Shown here in pieces: positions 50,043-57,733 of a DNA stretch of 64,000 bases; position 1 is the first letter of the stretch, and each line of letters opens with the position of its first letter. The notes under the pieces were generated by a model. It did not search any database. It saw only the letters and a list, made by a program, of their open reading frames with translations, and had not been told where the DNA came from. The position numbers and the translations under genes are program-made. Source of the stretch: VRUE01 sp963698085 (GTDB taxonomy: Bacteria > Actinomycetota > Thermoleophilia > Solirubrobacterales > 70-9); NCBI GenBank assembly GCA_963698085.1, contig OY969122.1, positions 2,356,001-2,420,000 of the forward strand, in the 5' to 3' direction.

Positions 50043-50559
50043 GCCAGGCGCCTTTCTGGAGAGCTTCGAGGGCCATGACAAGAACGCCCTCGCTGGACTG
50101 GAGTTCGCCGTTTTCGTCGGTCGCTTCTACGAGGATCTGGCGGACCGGCTGCTGAAAGGGGCTCGGGAGGGTTTCCAGATTGCGGGAGTGGCCCCCTCGC
50201 TCGTACGCGAGCACTCGGTACCGGGCGCCTACGAGCTTCCCTTTGCCGCTCGCGCATACATAGAAGGAGCAAGGAAGAGAAGCGACGCGTCACACGGCGG
50301 GCCGTCGCCGGGAGGCGTTGCCTGCCTCGGCGTCGTCATCCGTGGCGAGACCGACCACTACGACTTCGTCTGCGCCGAGGCCGCCCGTGGCATCCAGGAC
50401 GTGCAGCTGGCCACCGGCGTCCCCTGTGCCTTCGGCGTGATCACTTGCGACACGATGGAGCAGGCCCTGGAGCGAGCCGGCGGCGGCAAGCGCGACCAGG
50501 GTCGCAACGCCGCGTTGACGGTTGCCCGTATGGCCATCCTGCAACGCCAGCTCGCCTGA
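50035..50559 (+). CDS. ribH: 6,7-dimethyl-8-ribityllumazine synthase
   Basis: Joins the pyrimidine and the butanone phosphate; forms pentamers or icosahedral capsids. The 174-residue protein has 'FAVFVGRFYEDLADRLLKGA', 'VPGAYELPFAARAYIEGARK', 'GVVIRGETDHYDFVCAEAAR' (with the catalytic His) and 'VPCAFGVITCDTMEQALERA'. It is about 20 residues longer than usual owing to a hydrophilic insert near residue 82 ('KRSDASHGGPSPGG') between the helix and 'VACLGVVIRG'. Last gene of the riboflavin operon. Confidence 0.94.
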   Translation: MAEPGAFLESFEGHDKNALAGLEFAVFVGRFYEDLADRLLKGAREGFQIAGVAPSLVREHSVPGAYELPFAARAYIEGARKRSDASHGGPSPGGVACLGVVIRGETDHYDFVCAEAARGIQDVQLATGVPCAFGVITCDTMEQALERAGGGKRDQGRNAALTVARMAILQRQLA

Positions 50560-50592
50560 CAAGGCCGACTTCCAGCTACTATCCACGACCCG

Positions 50593-50784
50593 ATGGCCAA
50601 GGTATGCCACAGCTGCGGCAAGGGACCGGCGTTCGGCCAGTCCCGCAGCCACTCGATGGTCGCGACCAAGCGGCGCTTCGACCCGAACCTGCAGAAGGTG
50701 CGGATCGAAGAGAGTGGCCGCAAGCTGCGCACCTACGTCTGCACGCGCTGCCTAAAGGCCAACAAGGTCACCAAGGCCGCCTGA
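50593..50784 (+). CDS. rpmB: 50S ribosomal protein L28
   Basis: A 63-residue large-subunit protein. It keeps the zinc-binding form with two CxxC pairs ('VCHSCGKGPAFGQSRSHS' and 'YVCTRCLKANKV'); 'KRRFDPNLQKVRI' is typical. A TACTAT box lies 10 nt before the ATG. It is followed by a long palindrome before the FakA-like gene. Confidence 0.96.
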   Translation: MAKVCHSCGKGPAFGQSRSHSMVATKRRFDPNLQKVRIEESGRKLRTYVCTRCLKANKVTKAA

Positions 50785-50883
50785 GGCCGTAGGACGCGGC
50801 GCTGGGAAGCACCCGCGGCTACGCGCCGTGCACAAAGACTGTCGCTCCGCCGCGTGCACTCCCCAGCTTGGTCCTATGACCTC
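50782..50883. repeat. Imperfect palindrome between rpmB and the FakA-like gene
   Basis: About 34 nt on each side (from 50783 and up to 50882) are complementary with small indels: GAGGCCGTAGGAC pairs with GTCCTATGACCTC, GCTGGGAAG with CTCCCCAGC, and CCGCGG with CCGCG. The centre has GTGCAC boxes at 50828 and 50855. It may terminate rpmB; it lies upstream of the -10 box of the next gene. Confidence 0.55.
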
Positions 50884-50895
50884 AGGGGCGACGGT

Positions 50896-50901
50896 TAGAT
50901 T
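50896..50901 (+). promoter_or_regulatory. -10 box before the FakA-like gene
   Basis: TAGATT ends 7 nt before the ATG at 50909, which supports that start over the GTG at 50828 and the ATG at 50876. Confidence 0.45.
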
Positions 50902-50908
50902 TCAGCTG

Positions 50909-52540
50909 ATGCCCGACCCCTCGATCGTGCGCTTCCGGCGCGTCATCACGTCCGCCTACGCTCACCTCGACGAGCGCCGCCAGGAGGTAAACGACCTCAA
51001 CGTCTTCCCCGTCGCCGACGGCGATACCGGCGACAACATGGCGATGACGATGCGGGCGGTGATGGAGGAGCTCGATCGTCTCGATGGGCTCGAGGTCGAC
51101 GAGGTCGGCCGCACCCAGCTGGTCCAGGCGCTCGCCCGCGCGGCGCTGATGGGCGCGCGCGGCAACTCCGGCGTCATCCTCAGCCAGATCGTCCGCGGCG
51201 CCGCGGAGGAGCTGGCAAGCCGCCCCGGCGAGCTCGTCGACCCGGTCCTCGTCGCCTCGGCCTTCGCCAGTGCCGCCGACGCCGCCTACGCCTCGGTCCG
51301 CGACCCGGCCGAGGGGACGATGCTGACCGTCTTCCGCGAGATGGCGCACTCGATCGCCCGCCAGCTTGCCCACCTCGAGGCCGAGAAGCAGCGCCTCGAC
51401 CAGGGGGTCAGCGACGCGCAGCAGGACGCGGTGCTCGCCGAGGTTTTGGAGCAGGCGATCGCCGACGGCCAGAAGGCTGTCGAGCGGACGCCCGAGCAGC
51501 TCGAGGTGCTGCGCGAATCGGGCGTGGTCGATGCCGGTGGCTACGGCTTGGTCTTGATCCTCGCCGGCGTCGTCGCCGGCCTACGCGGCGACGGCGCGCA
51601 GGTGCCCGAGGTATCCCACCACGAGGCGCCGCCACTCAGTCGTCCCCACCACGAGGACAGCCGCTACCGCTACTGCACCAACTTCATCGTCTCCGGCACC
51701 GACCTTGCCGCCCGCGAGTTTCTGCCGCGCCTGGAGGGGCTGGGCGATTCGGTCCTCGTCGTCGGTGACGAGGTCACGCTCAAGGTCCACGTCCATACCG
51801 ACGAGCCGGAAGCGGCGGTCGCCCTCTTCGAGGGGACCGGGGAGGTCACCAACCTCGACGTCGCCGACATGCGCGAGCAGATCGCCGAGCGGCGGGCGCG
51901 ACTCGGCGGGGGGCGCACGGGAGCGCTCGTTGTCGCCGCTGGCGATGGTCTTGAGCGGTTGTTCGCTGAGCTCGGGGCGCACGTGATCCACGGTGGCGAG
52001 ACGCTCAACCCGTCCACCTACGAGTTGCTGGCCGGAATCCACGAGGTGCCGGCCGAGGAGGTTCTGGTCCTGCCCAGCTCCTCGAACGTGATCATGGCCG
52101 CCGAGCGGGCCTGCGAGCTATCCGAGAAGCCTGCTCAGGTCGTCGCGGCGACCTCACAGCAGGCTGGCCTGCTGGCGCTGGTCGAGCTCGTCCCGGACGC
52201 CTCGGCGGAGGAGAATGCCGTGCGCTTCACAGAAGCGTTGCAAGAGATCGTTTCCGGTGGCGTCGCCCCCGCCGCCCGGGACGATGCCCAGGGCCGCTTC
52301 CGCAAAGGTGACGCGGTCGGCTTTGTCGGCGAGGAGATCGTCGCCTGGGGGGGAGCGGGCTCGACCTTGGCGACAACTATCAAGAAGCTTGCGACCAAGG
52401 CCGAGATCGTCACCGTGCTTGCCGGTCAGGACGCGCCCATACCCCTCGAGGAGATCGACACCCACGTGCCCGACGGCGTGGAGATCGAGACGCACGAGGG
52501 AGGTCAGCCGAGCTGGTGGTGGCTGCTAGCGGCCCAGTAG
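50909..52540 (+). CDS. DAK2-domain protein, YloV/FakA-like kinase
   Basis: A 543-residue protein of the YloV/FakA group. In fatty acid kinase, FakA phosphorylates a fatty acid held by a FakB carrier; no fakB is in the window. The N-terminal DhaL (DAK2) domain has 'VNDLNVFPVADGDTGDNMAM' with the three metal-binding Asp and 'GARGNSGVILSQIVRGAAEE'. A linker leads to the C-terminal part with 'YCTNFIVSGTDLAAREFLPR', 'KVHVHTDEPEAAVALFEGTG' and 'LPSSSNVIMAAERACELSEK'. The order rpmB-yloV-recG is conserved in many Gram-positives. It overlaps recG by 25 nt. Confidence 0.88.
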   Translation: MPDPSIVRFRRVITSAYAHLDERRQEVNDLNVFPVADGDTGDNMAMTMRAVMEELDRLDGLEVDEVGRTQLVQALARAALMGARGNSGVILSQIVRGAAEELASRPGELVDPVLVASAFASAADAAYASVRDPAEGTMLTVFREMAHSIARQLAHLEAEKQRLDQGVSDAQQDAVLAEVLEQAIADGQKAVERTPEQLEVLRESGVVDAGGYGLVLILAGVVAGLRGDGAQVPEVSHHEAPPLSRPHHEDSRYRYCTNFIVSGTDLAAREFLPRLEGLGDSVLVVGDEVTLKVHVHTDEPEAAVALFEGTGEVTNLDVADMREQIAERRARLGGGRTGALVVAAGDGLERLFAELGAHVIHGGETLNPSTYELLAGIHEVPAEEVLVLPSSSNVIMAAERACELSEKPAQVVAATSQQAGLLALVELVPDASAEENAVRFTEALQEIVSGGVAPAARDDAQGRFRKGDAVGFVGEEIVAWGGAGSTLATTIKKLATKAEIVTVLAGQDAPIPLEEIDTHVPDGVEIETHEGGQPSWWWLLAAQ

Positions 52541-54783
52541 CCCGCTCGTTCGGCGGCGACGAGGAGCTGACGTATGAGCAGCTGCTGGGGGCTCCCGTCC
52601 ACTGGCCGCGACCCAGCGCTCTCGAGGTTTCCCTCGAGGTGCTCGACGGAGTGGGTCCGAAGCTTGCGGAGGCTGCTGCCGAAGCCGGAATCGCCACCAT
52701 CGGCGACCTTCTGCTGCGCTTTCCGCACAGTCACCGCGATCGCACCGTGGTTCCGGTCTCAGCGCTGGAGCCCGGTAGCCAGGCGACGATCGCGGTCGAG
52801 GTGCTGAGCGATCCCGGTCGCCCCTTTCGCCGTCGTGGCCTCTCGATCCTCACTGTCAAAGTGGGGGACGACAGCGGCTCGATTCGCGCCACCTGGTTCA
52901 ACCAGCCTTGGCTCGCGCAGAAGCTCACGGCCGGTACGCAGCTGCTGCTAACCGGCTCTCGCGACAAACGCGGCTTCCGGGTCAGCGAATACGAGATTGC
53001 CTCCGAGGGGGAGGGTGGGGGTGTCCCTCCGGCGCAGCGGCGTCCTGTTTTTCGCCCCGGAGACGCCCGTGGACAGCCGCCGGACTTCCCAGGCGAAAAA
53101 CCCAGCAAGACGGAGGGACACCCCCACCCTCCCTCACAGCGGCTTGCGCCTGTTCATCCGGCAACCGAGCAGCTGAAGGCGCAACGGATTAGACAGTGGG
53201 TGGAGGACGCGATGCGCTGGGTTGGGAACGTGCTGGAGCCGCTGCCCGCGGAGCTTCGCGTGCGGAGGGAACTCGCGGGAGCTCCGGATGCGATCAGCGC
53301 CATTCATTTCCCCGAGAGCCCAGAGGATGTGGAGCAGGCTAGGGCGCGACTCGCGTTTGAAGAGCTGTTCCTCTACCAGGCGCTGCTCGCGACTCGGAAG
53401 CGATCGCACCGTACGGCGCGGCCTGCGCCGAGGCTCGGTAAGCCCGGCGAGGCGGTGGCCAGGTGGATCAAGTCACTTCCGTTCGAGCCCACGAAGGATC
53501 AGCTCGGAGCATTTGACGAGATCGACTCGGATCTCGATTCCGGTGAGCCGATGCAGCGGCTTCTGATGGGCGAGGTGGGGTCGGGGAAGACCGTGGTCGC
53601 CCTCTACTCGATGCTGCGGGCGCTGGAAGCTGGGTTCCAGGCCGTGCTGATGGCCCCTACGGAGACGTTGGCTGAGCAGCACGCGGTGACGCTTGGAAAG
53701 CTTCTGGCCGCAGAAGCGACGCCCTTCGCCCTGCTTACTGGGGCCACCCCGGCGGCACGGCGCAAGGAAGCTCTGGACCGACTCGCCAGCGGAGAGCTCG
53801 GCCTCCTTGTCGGCACCCACGCGCTGCTCGAGCCCGACGTCGAGTTCTCGCGTCTCGGCCTCTGCGTGGTTGACGAGCAGCATCGCTTTGGGGTCGAGCA
53901 GCGCCGGGCGCTCGACTCGAAGGGAGTGGAGGGGATGGCTCCCCATGTCCTCCACATGACTGCGACGCCGATCCCGCGCACGCTCTCACTTACCGCCTAT
54001 GGCGACCTTGACACCACGGCGCTGCATCAGCTGCCCGCCGGCCGGCAGCCGGTAGAGACGCGTATGGTCAACGAGGACGAGCGCTCCGGCGCCTACGAGT
54101 TCATCCGCGCCCAGCTGCGCGAGGGGCGGCAGGCCTTTGTCGTCTGCCCGCTGGTCGAGGAGTCGGAGAAGATGCAGGGCAAGGCGGCGGAGAAAGAGGC
54201 GGCGCGTCTGCGGGTGGAGGAGTTGGAGGGTTTCTCGATCGGCGTCATCCACGGCCAGATGCCTTCCGCGCAAAAGGCGGAGGCAATGGAGGCGTTCGCG
54301 TCCGGCGCCACCGATGTCCTCGTCGCGACCACCGTTATCGAGGTCGGGATCGATGTCGCCAATGCGACGGTGATGGTGATCGAGGGAGCCGAGCGCTATG
54401 GCGTCTCCCAACTGCACCAGCTGCGCGGCCGAGTCGGGCGGGGCGCCCACGCCTCCTGCTGCCTGCTCTTCCCGGAAGACGCAGGCGAGATGGCGCGACG
54501 TCGCCTGAAAGCAGTCGAGCGCGAGCGCGACGGCTTCAAGCTCGCTGAGGTCGACCTGACGCTGCGCGGCGAGGGCGAGGTTTTGGGAACGCGACAGCAC
54601 GGCTTGCCGCGCTTCGCCGTCGCCGAGCTGCCGGAGGAAACGCCGATCCTGGTCGCCGCCCGCGACGAGGTGCTGACGCTGCTGCGCGAGCACGGCTCTC
54701 TCGACGCGCCCGAGCTCGGCCCGCTGCTCGACGCGGCCCACCGCCGCTTCGGCGCCGGCGCCTCGGACCCGATTCCGCTCTGA
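52516..54783 (+). CDS. recG: ATP-dependent DNA helicase RecG carrying an in-frame repeat insertion
   Basis: Remodels stalled replication forks and branched DNA. The N-terminal wedge domain has 'VLDGVGPKLAEAAAEAGIAT' and an OB fold ('SILTVKVGDDSGSIRATWFN'). The helicase core has 'RLLMGEVGSGKTVVALYSML', 'VVDEQHRFGVEQR', 'LHMTATPIPRTLSLTAYGDL' and 'TTVIEVGIDVANATVMVIEG', and ends with the RecG 'LRGEGEVLGTRQHG'. At 755 residues it is longer than usual (about 680-700). Residues about 165-206 ('GGVPPAQRRPVFRP', 'GEKPSK', 'HPHPPS') are foreign to the family and correspond exactly to a palindromic repeat at 53009-53133. The insert lies at the edge of the wedge domain, so activity may be kept. The GTG overlaps the previous gene. 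Confidence 0.93.
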   Translation: MVAASGPVARSFGGDEELTYEQLLGAPVHWPRPSALEVSLEVLDGVGPKLAEAAAEAGIATIGDLLLRFPHSHRDRTVVPVSALEPGSQATIAVEVLSDPGRPFRRRGLSILTVKVGDDSGSIRATWFNQPWLAQKLTAGTQLLLTGSRDKRGFRVSEYEIASEGEGGGVPPAQRRPVFRPGDARGQPPDFPGEKPSKTEGHPHPPSQRLAPVHPATEQLKAQRIRQWVEDAMRWVGNVLEPLPAELRVRRELAGAPDAISAIHFPESPEDVEQARARLAFEELFLYQALLATRKRSHRTARPAPRLGKPGEAVARWIKSLPFEPTKDQLGAFDEIDSDLDSGEPMQRLLMGEVGSGKTVVALYSMLRALEAGFQAVLMAPTETLAEQHAVTLGKLLAAEATPFALLTGATPAARRKEALDRLASGELGLLVGTHALLEPDVEFSRLGLCVVDEQHRFGVEQRRALDSKGVEGMAPHVLHMTATPIPRTLSLTAYGDLDTTALHQLPAGRQPVETRMVNEDERSGAYEFIRAQLREGRQAFVVCPLVEESEKMQGKAAEKEAARLRVEELEGFSIGVIHGQMPSAQKAEAMEAFASGATDVLVATTVIEVGIDVANATVMVIEGAERYGVSQLHQLRGRVGRGAHASCCLLFPEDAGEMARRRLKAVERERDGFKLAEVDLTLRGEGEVLGTRQHGLPRFAVAELPEETPILVAARDEVLTLLREHGSLDAPELGPLLDAAHRRFGAGASDPIPL
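53009..53133. repeat. Dispersed palindromic element inserted in frame in recG
   Basis: Perfect 23-bp terminal inverted repeats (53009-53031 and 53111-53133). The interior shares GCGGCGTCCT-N-TTTTTCGCCCC (53036-53058) and GGCGAAAAACCCAGCAA (53092-53108) with the intergenic element at 46838-46957 read on the minus strand. It adds about 42 codons to recG without a stop. Confidence 0.88.
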
Positions 54784-54790
54784 TGTGTTG

Positions 54791-55335
54791 ATGAGGGTCA
54801 TCGCCGGAGAGCTGAAGGGCCAACGTCTCGTCGCGCCACGCGGCTGGAAGGTGCGGCCGACCTCCGATCGCGTCCGCGAGGCGGTCTTCTCGGCGCTCGG
54901 TGGGGTCGAAGGACTGCGCGTCCTCGATCTCTACTGCGGCACCGGCGCGCTCGGCATCGAGGCGCTCTCGCGCGGCGCCACGGCCGCGGTTCTGGTCGAC
55001 CGCGAGACCAAGCCGGCGCTCGGCAACGTGGAGCGGCTCGGCTTGTCCGAGCGCGTCGAGCTGGTCCGGGCCGACGTCGGACGCTGGCTTGCGAATCAAG
55101 CCGAAGGGCCGGGCGAAGACCGCTTCGACCTCATCTTTGTCGACGCCCCCTATAAACTCGCCGACCGCGTGGGGCAGGCACTGGACACCTATCTGCCGCG
55201 ACTGCTCGCCACCGGCGGGCGAGCGGTGGTCGAGAGCGGCGCGGGGGCGCCGCTGCGGATCGACTCGCTCGAGCGGCTGCGCCAGCGTCGTTACGGCGCA
55301 ACCGATGTGTCCTTCTACGGCACGGGCGGCTCCTG

Positions 55336-55336
<1 letters not shown>
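54791..55336 (+). CDS. rsmD: 16S rRNA (guanine-966-N2)-methyltransferase
   Basis: Methylates G966 of 16S rRNA. The 181-residue protein starts 'MRVIAGELKGQRLVAPRGWK' and has 'RPTSDRVREAVFSALG', SAM motif I 'VLDLYCGTGALGIEALSRGA' and the catalytic motif 'FDLIFVDAPYKLADRVG' (DAPY in place of DPPY). The ATG at 54791 gives the normal N-terminus; a GTG at 54785 is an alternative. Its stop codon shares one base with the ATG of coaD, the common rsmD-coaD pair. Confidence 0.94.
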
Positions 55337-55835
<499 letters not shown>

Positions 55836-55836
<1 letters not shown>

Positions 55837-55882
55837 GCTTTTGCCAACCGTTGCCCCCGTGGGCGAGAGTTTGCAAAAAGCC
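55836..55882. terminator. Hairpin after coaD
   Basis: GGCTTTTGC (55836-55844) pairs with GCAAAAAGCC (55873-55882), and the inner bases (GCCCCC/GTGGGC) extend it into an imperfect stem of about 22 bp. T- and A-runs at the base make it work in both directions as an intrinsic terminator. The remaining gap to 55942 shows nothing else clear. Confidence 0.6.
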
Positions 55883-55941
55883 GAGGAAATCACGGCTTCT
55901 TCACCGAAAAGGCCTCTGACACGTAGGCTTACGCCCTGCTG

Positions 55942-56427
55942 ATGGACGTTCTCGTTCTCATAGACAAGCTGGACGATGTTGTCCACAACGCCCGACCCGT
56001 GCCCCTCACGGATCAGGTTCGCGTGGACCGCGAGGAGATCTACGACCTCCTCGACCAGATGCGCGCGACGATCCCCGAGGAGATCAAGCAGGCGCGTTGG
56101 ATCGTCAAGGAGCGCCAGGAGATGCTCGCCGAGGCCAAACGCGAGGCGGAGCGGATCGTGCGCGAGGCGCGTGAGCAACAGGCCCGCCTGATCTCCGACG
56201 AGGAGGTCACCAAGCAGGCCGAGCGGGCAGCGGATGAGATCGTCGAGGACGCCCGCACCCGCGAGCGTGAGATCCGGCTCGGTGCCGAGGACTACGCCGA
56301 CGAGATCCTCAACACGCTCGAGGTCAACCTGCAGAAGTTCCTCGCGGCCGTGCAGCGTGGCCGCGACCGGCTCGCCGGCCGCGACGAAGAGCAGCAGCCG
56401 GTCGCCGAGCTGGACGAGCAGCAGTAA
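55942..56427 (+). CDS. sepIVA: DivIVA-related coiled-coil protein, SepIVA-like
   Basis: A 161-residue cytoplasmic coiled-coil protein. The N-terminus 'MDVLVLIDKLDDVVHNARPV' followed by 'VRVDREEIYDLLDQMRATIP' matches the SepIVA group; in mycobacteria SepIVA is a DivIVA-domain protein involved in septation and polar membrane organisation. Residues about 50-145 are one long charged helix ('AKREAERIVREAREQQARLI', 'TREREIRLGAEDYADEILNT'). Like its mycobacterial counterpart it lies next to yceD and rnc. Family identity is inferred from the N-terminus and context. Confidence 0.75.
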   Translation: MDVLVLIDKLDDVVHNARPVPLTDQVRVDREEIYDLLDQMRATIPEEIKQARWIVKERQEMLAEAKREAERIVREAREQQARLISDEEVTKQAERAADEIVEDARTREREIRLGAEDYADEILNTLEVNLQKFLAAVQRGRDRLAGRDEEQQPVAELDEQQ

Positions 56428-56430
56428 GGC

Positions 56431-56952
56431 TCAGTACTCGGCGCGGACGACGGCGAGGCCGTCGGCCTGCCAGGCGATCTCGCCGTTGCACCACTCGACC
56501 AGGTTGTCCAGCTGGTCACCCTCGAAGGCATCGCCGATGACGAGCGAGCGGGAGTGGTCCTTGACGCGGCGGAAGAGGGCTTGCTTTTGCTCGTCACTCA
56601 GGTCGTTGACCGAGAGCACCGAGATGACCAGGTCCCAGGGACCGTCGGGAAGCGGGTCCTCCATGCGGGCCAGCTGGACGTCGTCGTAGGTCTGGCGGGC
56701 GCGGAAGACCATGTCGGGGCTGGAGTCGAGGCCGACCACCCAGGCATCCGGGTAGGCCGCGAGCAGCCGTCGCGTCGTCTCCCCGGTCCCCATCCCCAGC
56801 TCCAGCACACGCTCCGGAGGGAACGGGATCGCGGCGACAGCCTGCTCTTGCAGCTCGTCGTAGCGGGGAACCTTGGAGCGGATTCGCTCCAAGTACTCGT
56901 CCGGTGTCCAGTCGAATTGACCCATTTCGTAATCTCGTTGGAAGGGTGTCAT
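56431..56952 (-). CDS. Class I SAM-dependent methyltransferase
   Basis: A 173-residue methyltransferase with motif I 'VLELGMGTGETTRRLLAAYP', motif II 'VVGLDSSPDMVFRARQTYDD' and motif IV 'GPWDLVISVLSVNDLSDEQK'. The substrate is unknown; the small size suggests a small-molecule methylase. It is encoded antisense between sepIVA and yceD, ending 4 nt from the sepIVA stop and starting 29 nt from the yceD start. It thus interrupts an otherwise co-oriented conserved cluster. The start could also be the ATG 8 codons downstream ('MGQFDWTPDEYLE'). Confidence 0.8.
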   Translation of the reverse strand: MTPFQRDYEMGQFDWTPDEYLERIRSKVPRYDELQEQAVAAIPFPPERVLELGMGTGETTRRLLAAYPDAWVVGLDSSPDMVFRARQTYDDVQLARMEDPLPDGPWDLVISVLSVNDLSDEQKQALFRRVKDHSRSLVIGDAFEGDQLDNLVEWCNGEIAWQADGLAVVRAEY

Positions 56953-56980
56953 CGTAAGCGGCAGGGCGGAGGAGCTTGCA

Positions 56981-57505
56981 GTGGCGAAAACGCCGACCAC
57001 GATCATCGACCTCGCACGTCTCTCGCTGGCGCACGGCCAGGGCACCCGTCTGGACCTCGCGGTCCCGTTGGAGACGCTGGAGCTGGGCGGTCAGATCTAC
57101 GTCCCGCCGAGCGAGTCGGTGGAGGCGAGGATCGACGTTTCCCGGCCGAGCAGCGGCTACGCCTTCAGGTTGCGCTTTCCGCTTCACGTGGAGGGGCCGT
57201 GCATGCGCTGCCTCGAGGACGCCGCGGTCGAGAGCGAGGTCGATGCCCGTGAGGTCGACCAGGGCAACACCGAGGACGAGGAGCTGCGCAGTCCCTATGT
57301 GGTCGATGACGAGCTCGACCTCGGCCGCTGGGCGCACGACGCAGCGGTCTTGGCGCTGCCTACCCGAATCCTCTGCCGGACCGACTGCGCCGGCTTGTGC
57401 CCGGTTTGCGGCGAGTCGCTGAACGACGCCGACCCGGAGGCCCACAAGCACGACCCCGGCGGAGATCCGCGCTGGGCGAAGTTGAAGGAGCTCGAACTGG
57501 AGTAG
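56981..57505 (+). CDS. yceD: YceD/DUF177 family protein
   Basis: A 174-residue DUF177 protein. The family is linked to ribosomal RNA and to L32 by its near-universal position upstream of rpmF; plant homologues are needed for 23S rRNA accumulation. The metal-binding-like cysteines are present: 'GPCMRCLEDAAVE' and 'ILCRTDCAGLCPVCGESLND'. It ends with the conserved 'DPRWAKLKEL'. The GTG start at 56981 lies 13 nt before rpmF's partner region and 29 nt from the divergent methyltransferase gene. Confidence 0.92.
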   Translation: MAKTPTTIIDLARLSLAHGQGTRLDLAVPLETLELGGQIYVPPSESVEARIDVSRPSSGYAFRLRFPLHVEGPCMRCLEDAAVESEVDAREVDQGNTEDEELRSPYVVDDELDLGRWAHDAAVLALPTRILCRTDCAGLCPVCGESLNDADPEAHKHDPGGDPRWAKLKELELE

Positions 57506-57518
57506 CATTCCGCGACTT

Positions 57519-57731
57519 ATGGCCGTCCCGAAGAAGAGAACTTCGCGCACCCGCCGCGACAAGCGGCGCGCGAACCACAAGGCTGGCAAGGCGCGACTGA
57601 ACGAGTGCCCGCGCTGCCACAGCCCGCGCCTGCCGCATCGGGTCTGCCCGACCTGCGGCACCTACAAGGGTCGTGAGGTGATCGAGCACTCGATCGTCGA
57701 CCCGACCGCGCCCGCTCCCGACACGGAGTAG
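57519..57731 (+). CDS. rpmF: 50S ribosomal protein L32
   Basis: A 70-residue large-subunit protein. It begins 'MAVPKKRTSRTRRDKRRANH' and has the four-cysteine zinc site 'ECPRCHSPRLPHRVCPTCGT', so it is the zinc-binding form, as is L28 in this window. A TAGCAT box 10 nt before the ATG is seen. It is followed after 2 nt by plsX, the usual bacterial order. Confidence 0.97.
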   Translation: MAVPKKRTSRTRRDKRRANHKAGKARLNECPRCHSPRLPHRVCPTCGTYKGREVIEHSIVDPTAPAPDTE

Positions 57732-57733
57732 CG

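Noticed and set aside
50268..50320. Palindromic insertion in ribH
   Set aside because: RibH has a 14-residue hydrophilic insert here, but the DNA shows no convincing inverted repeat.
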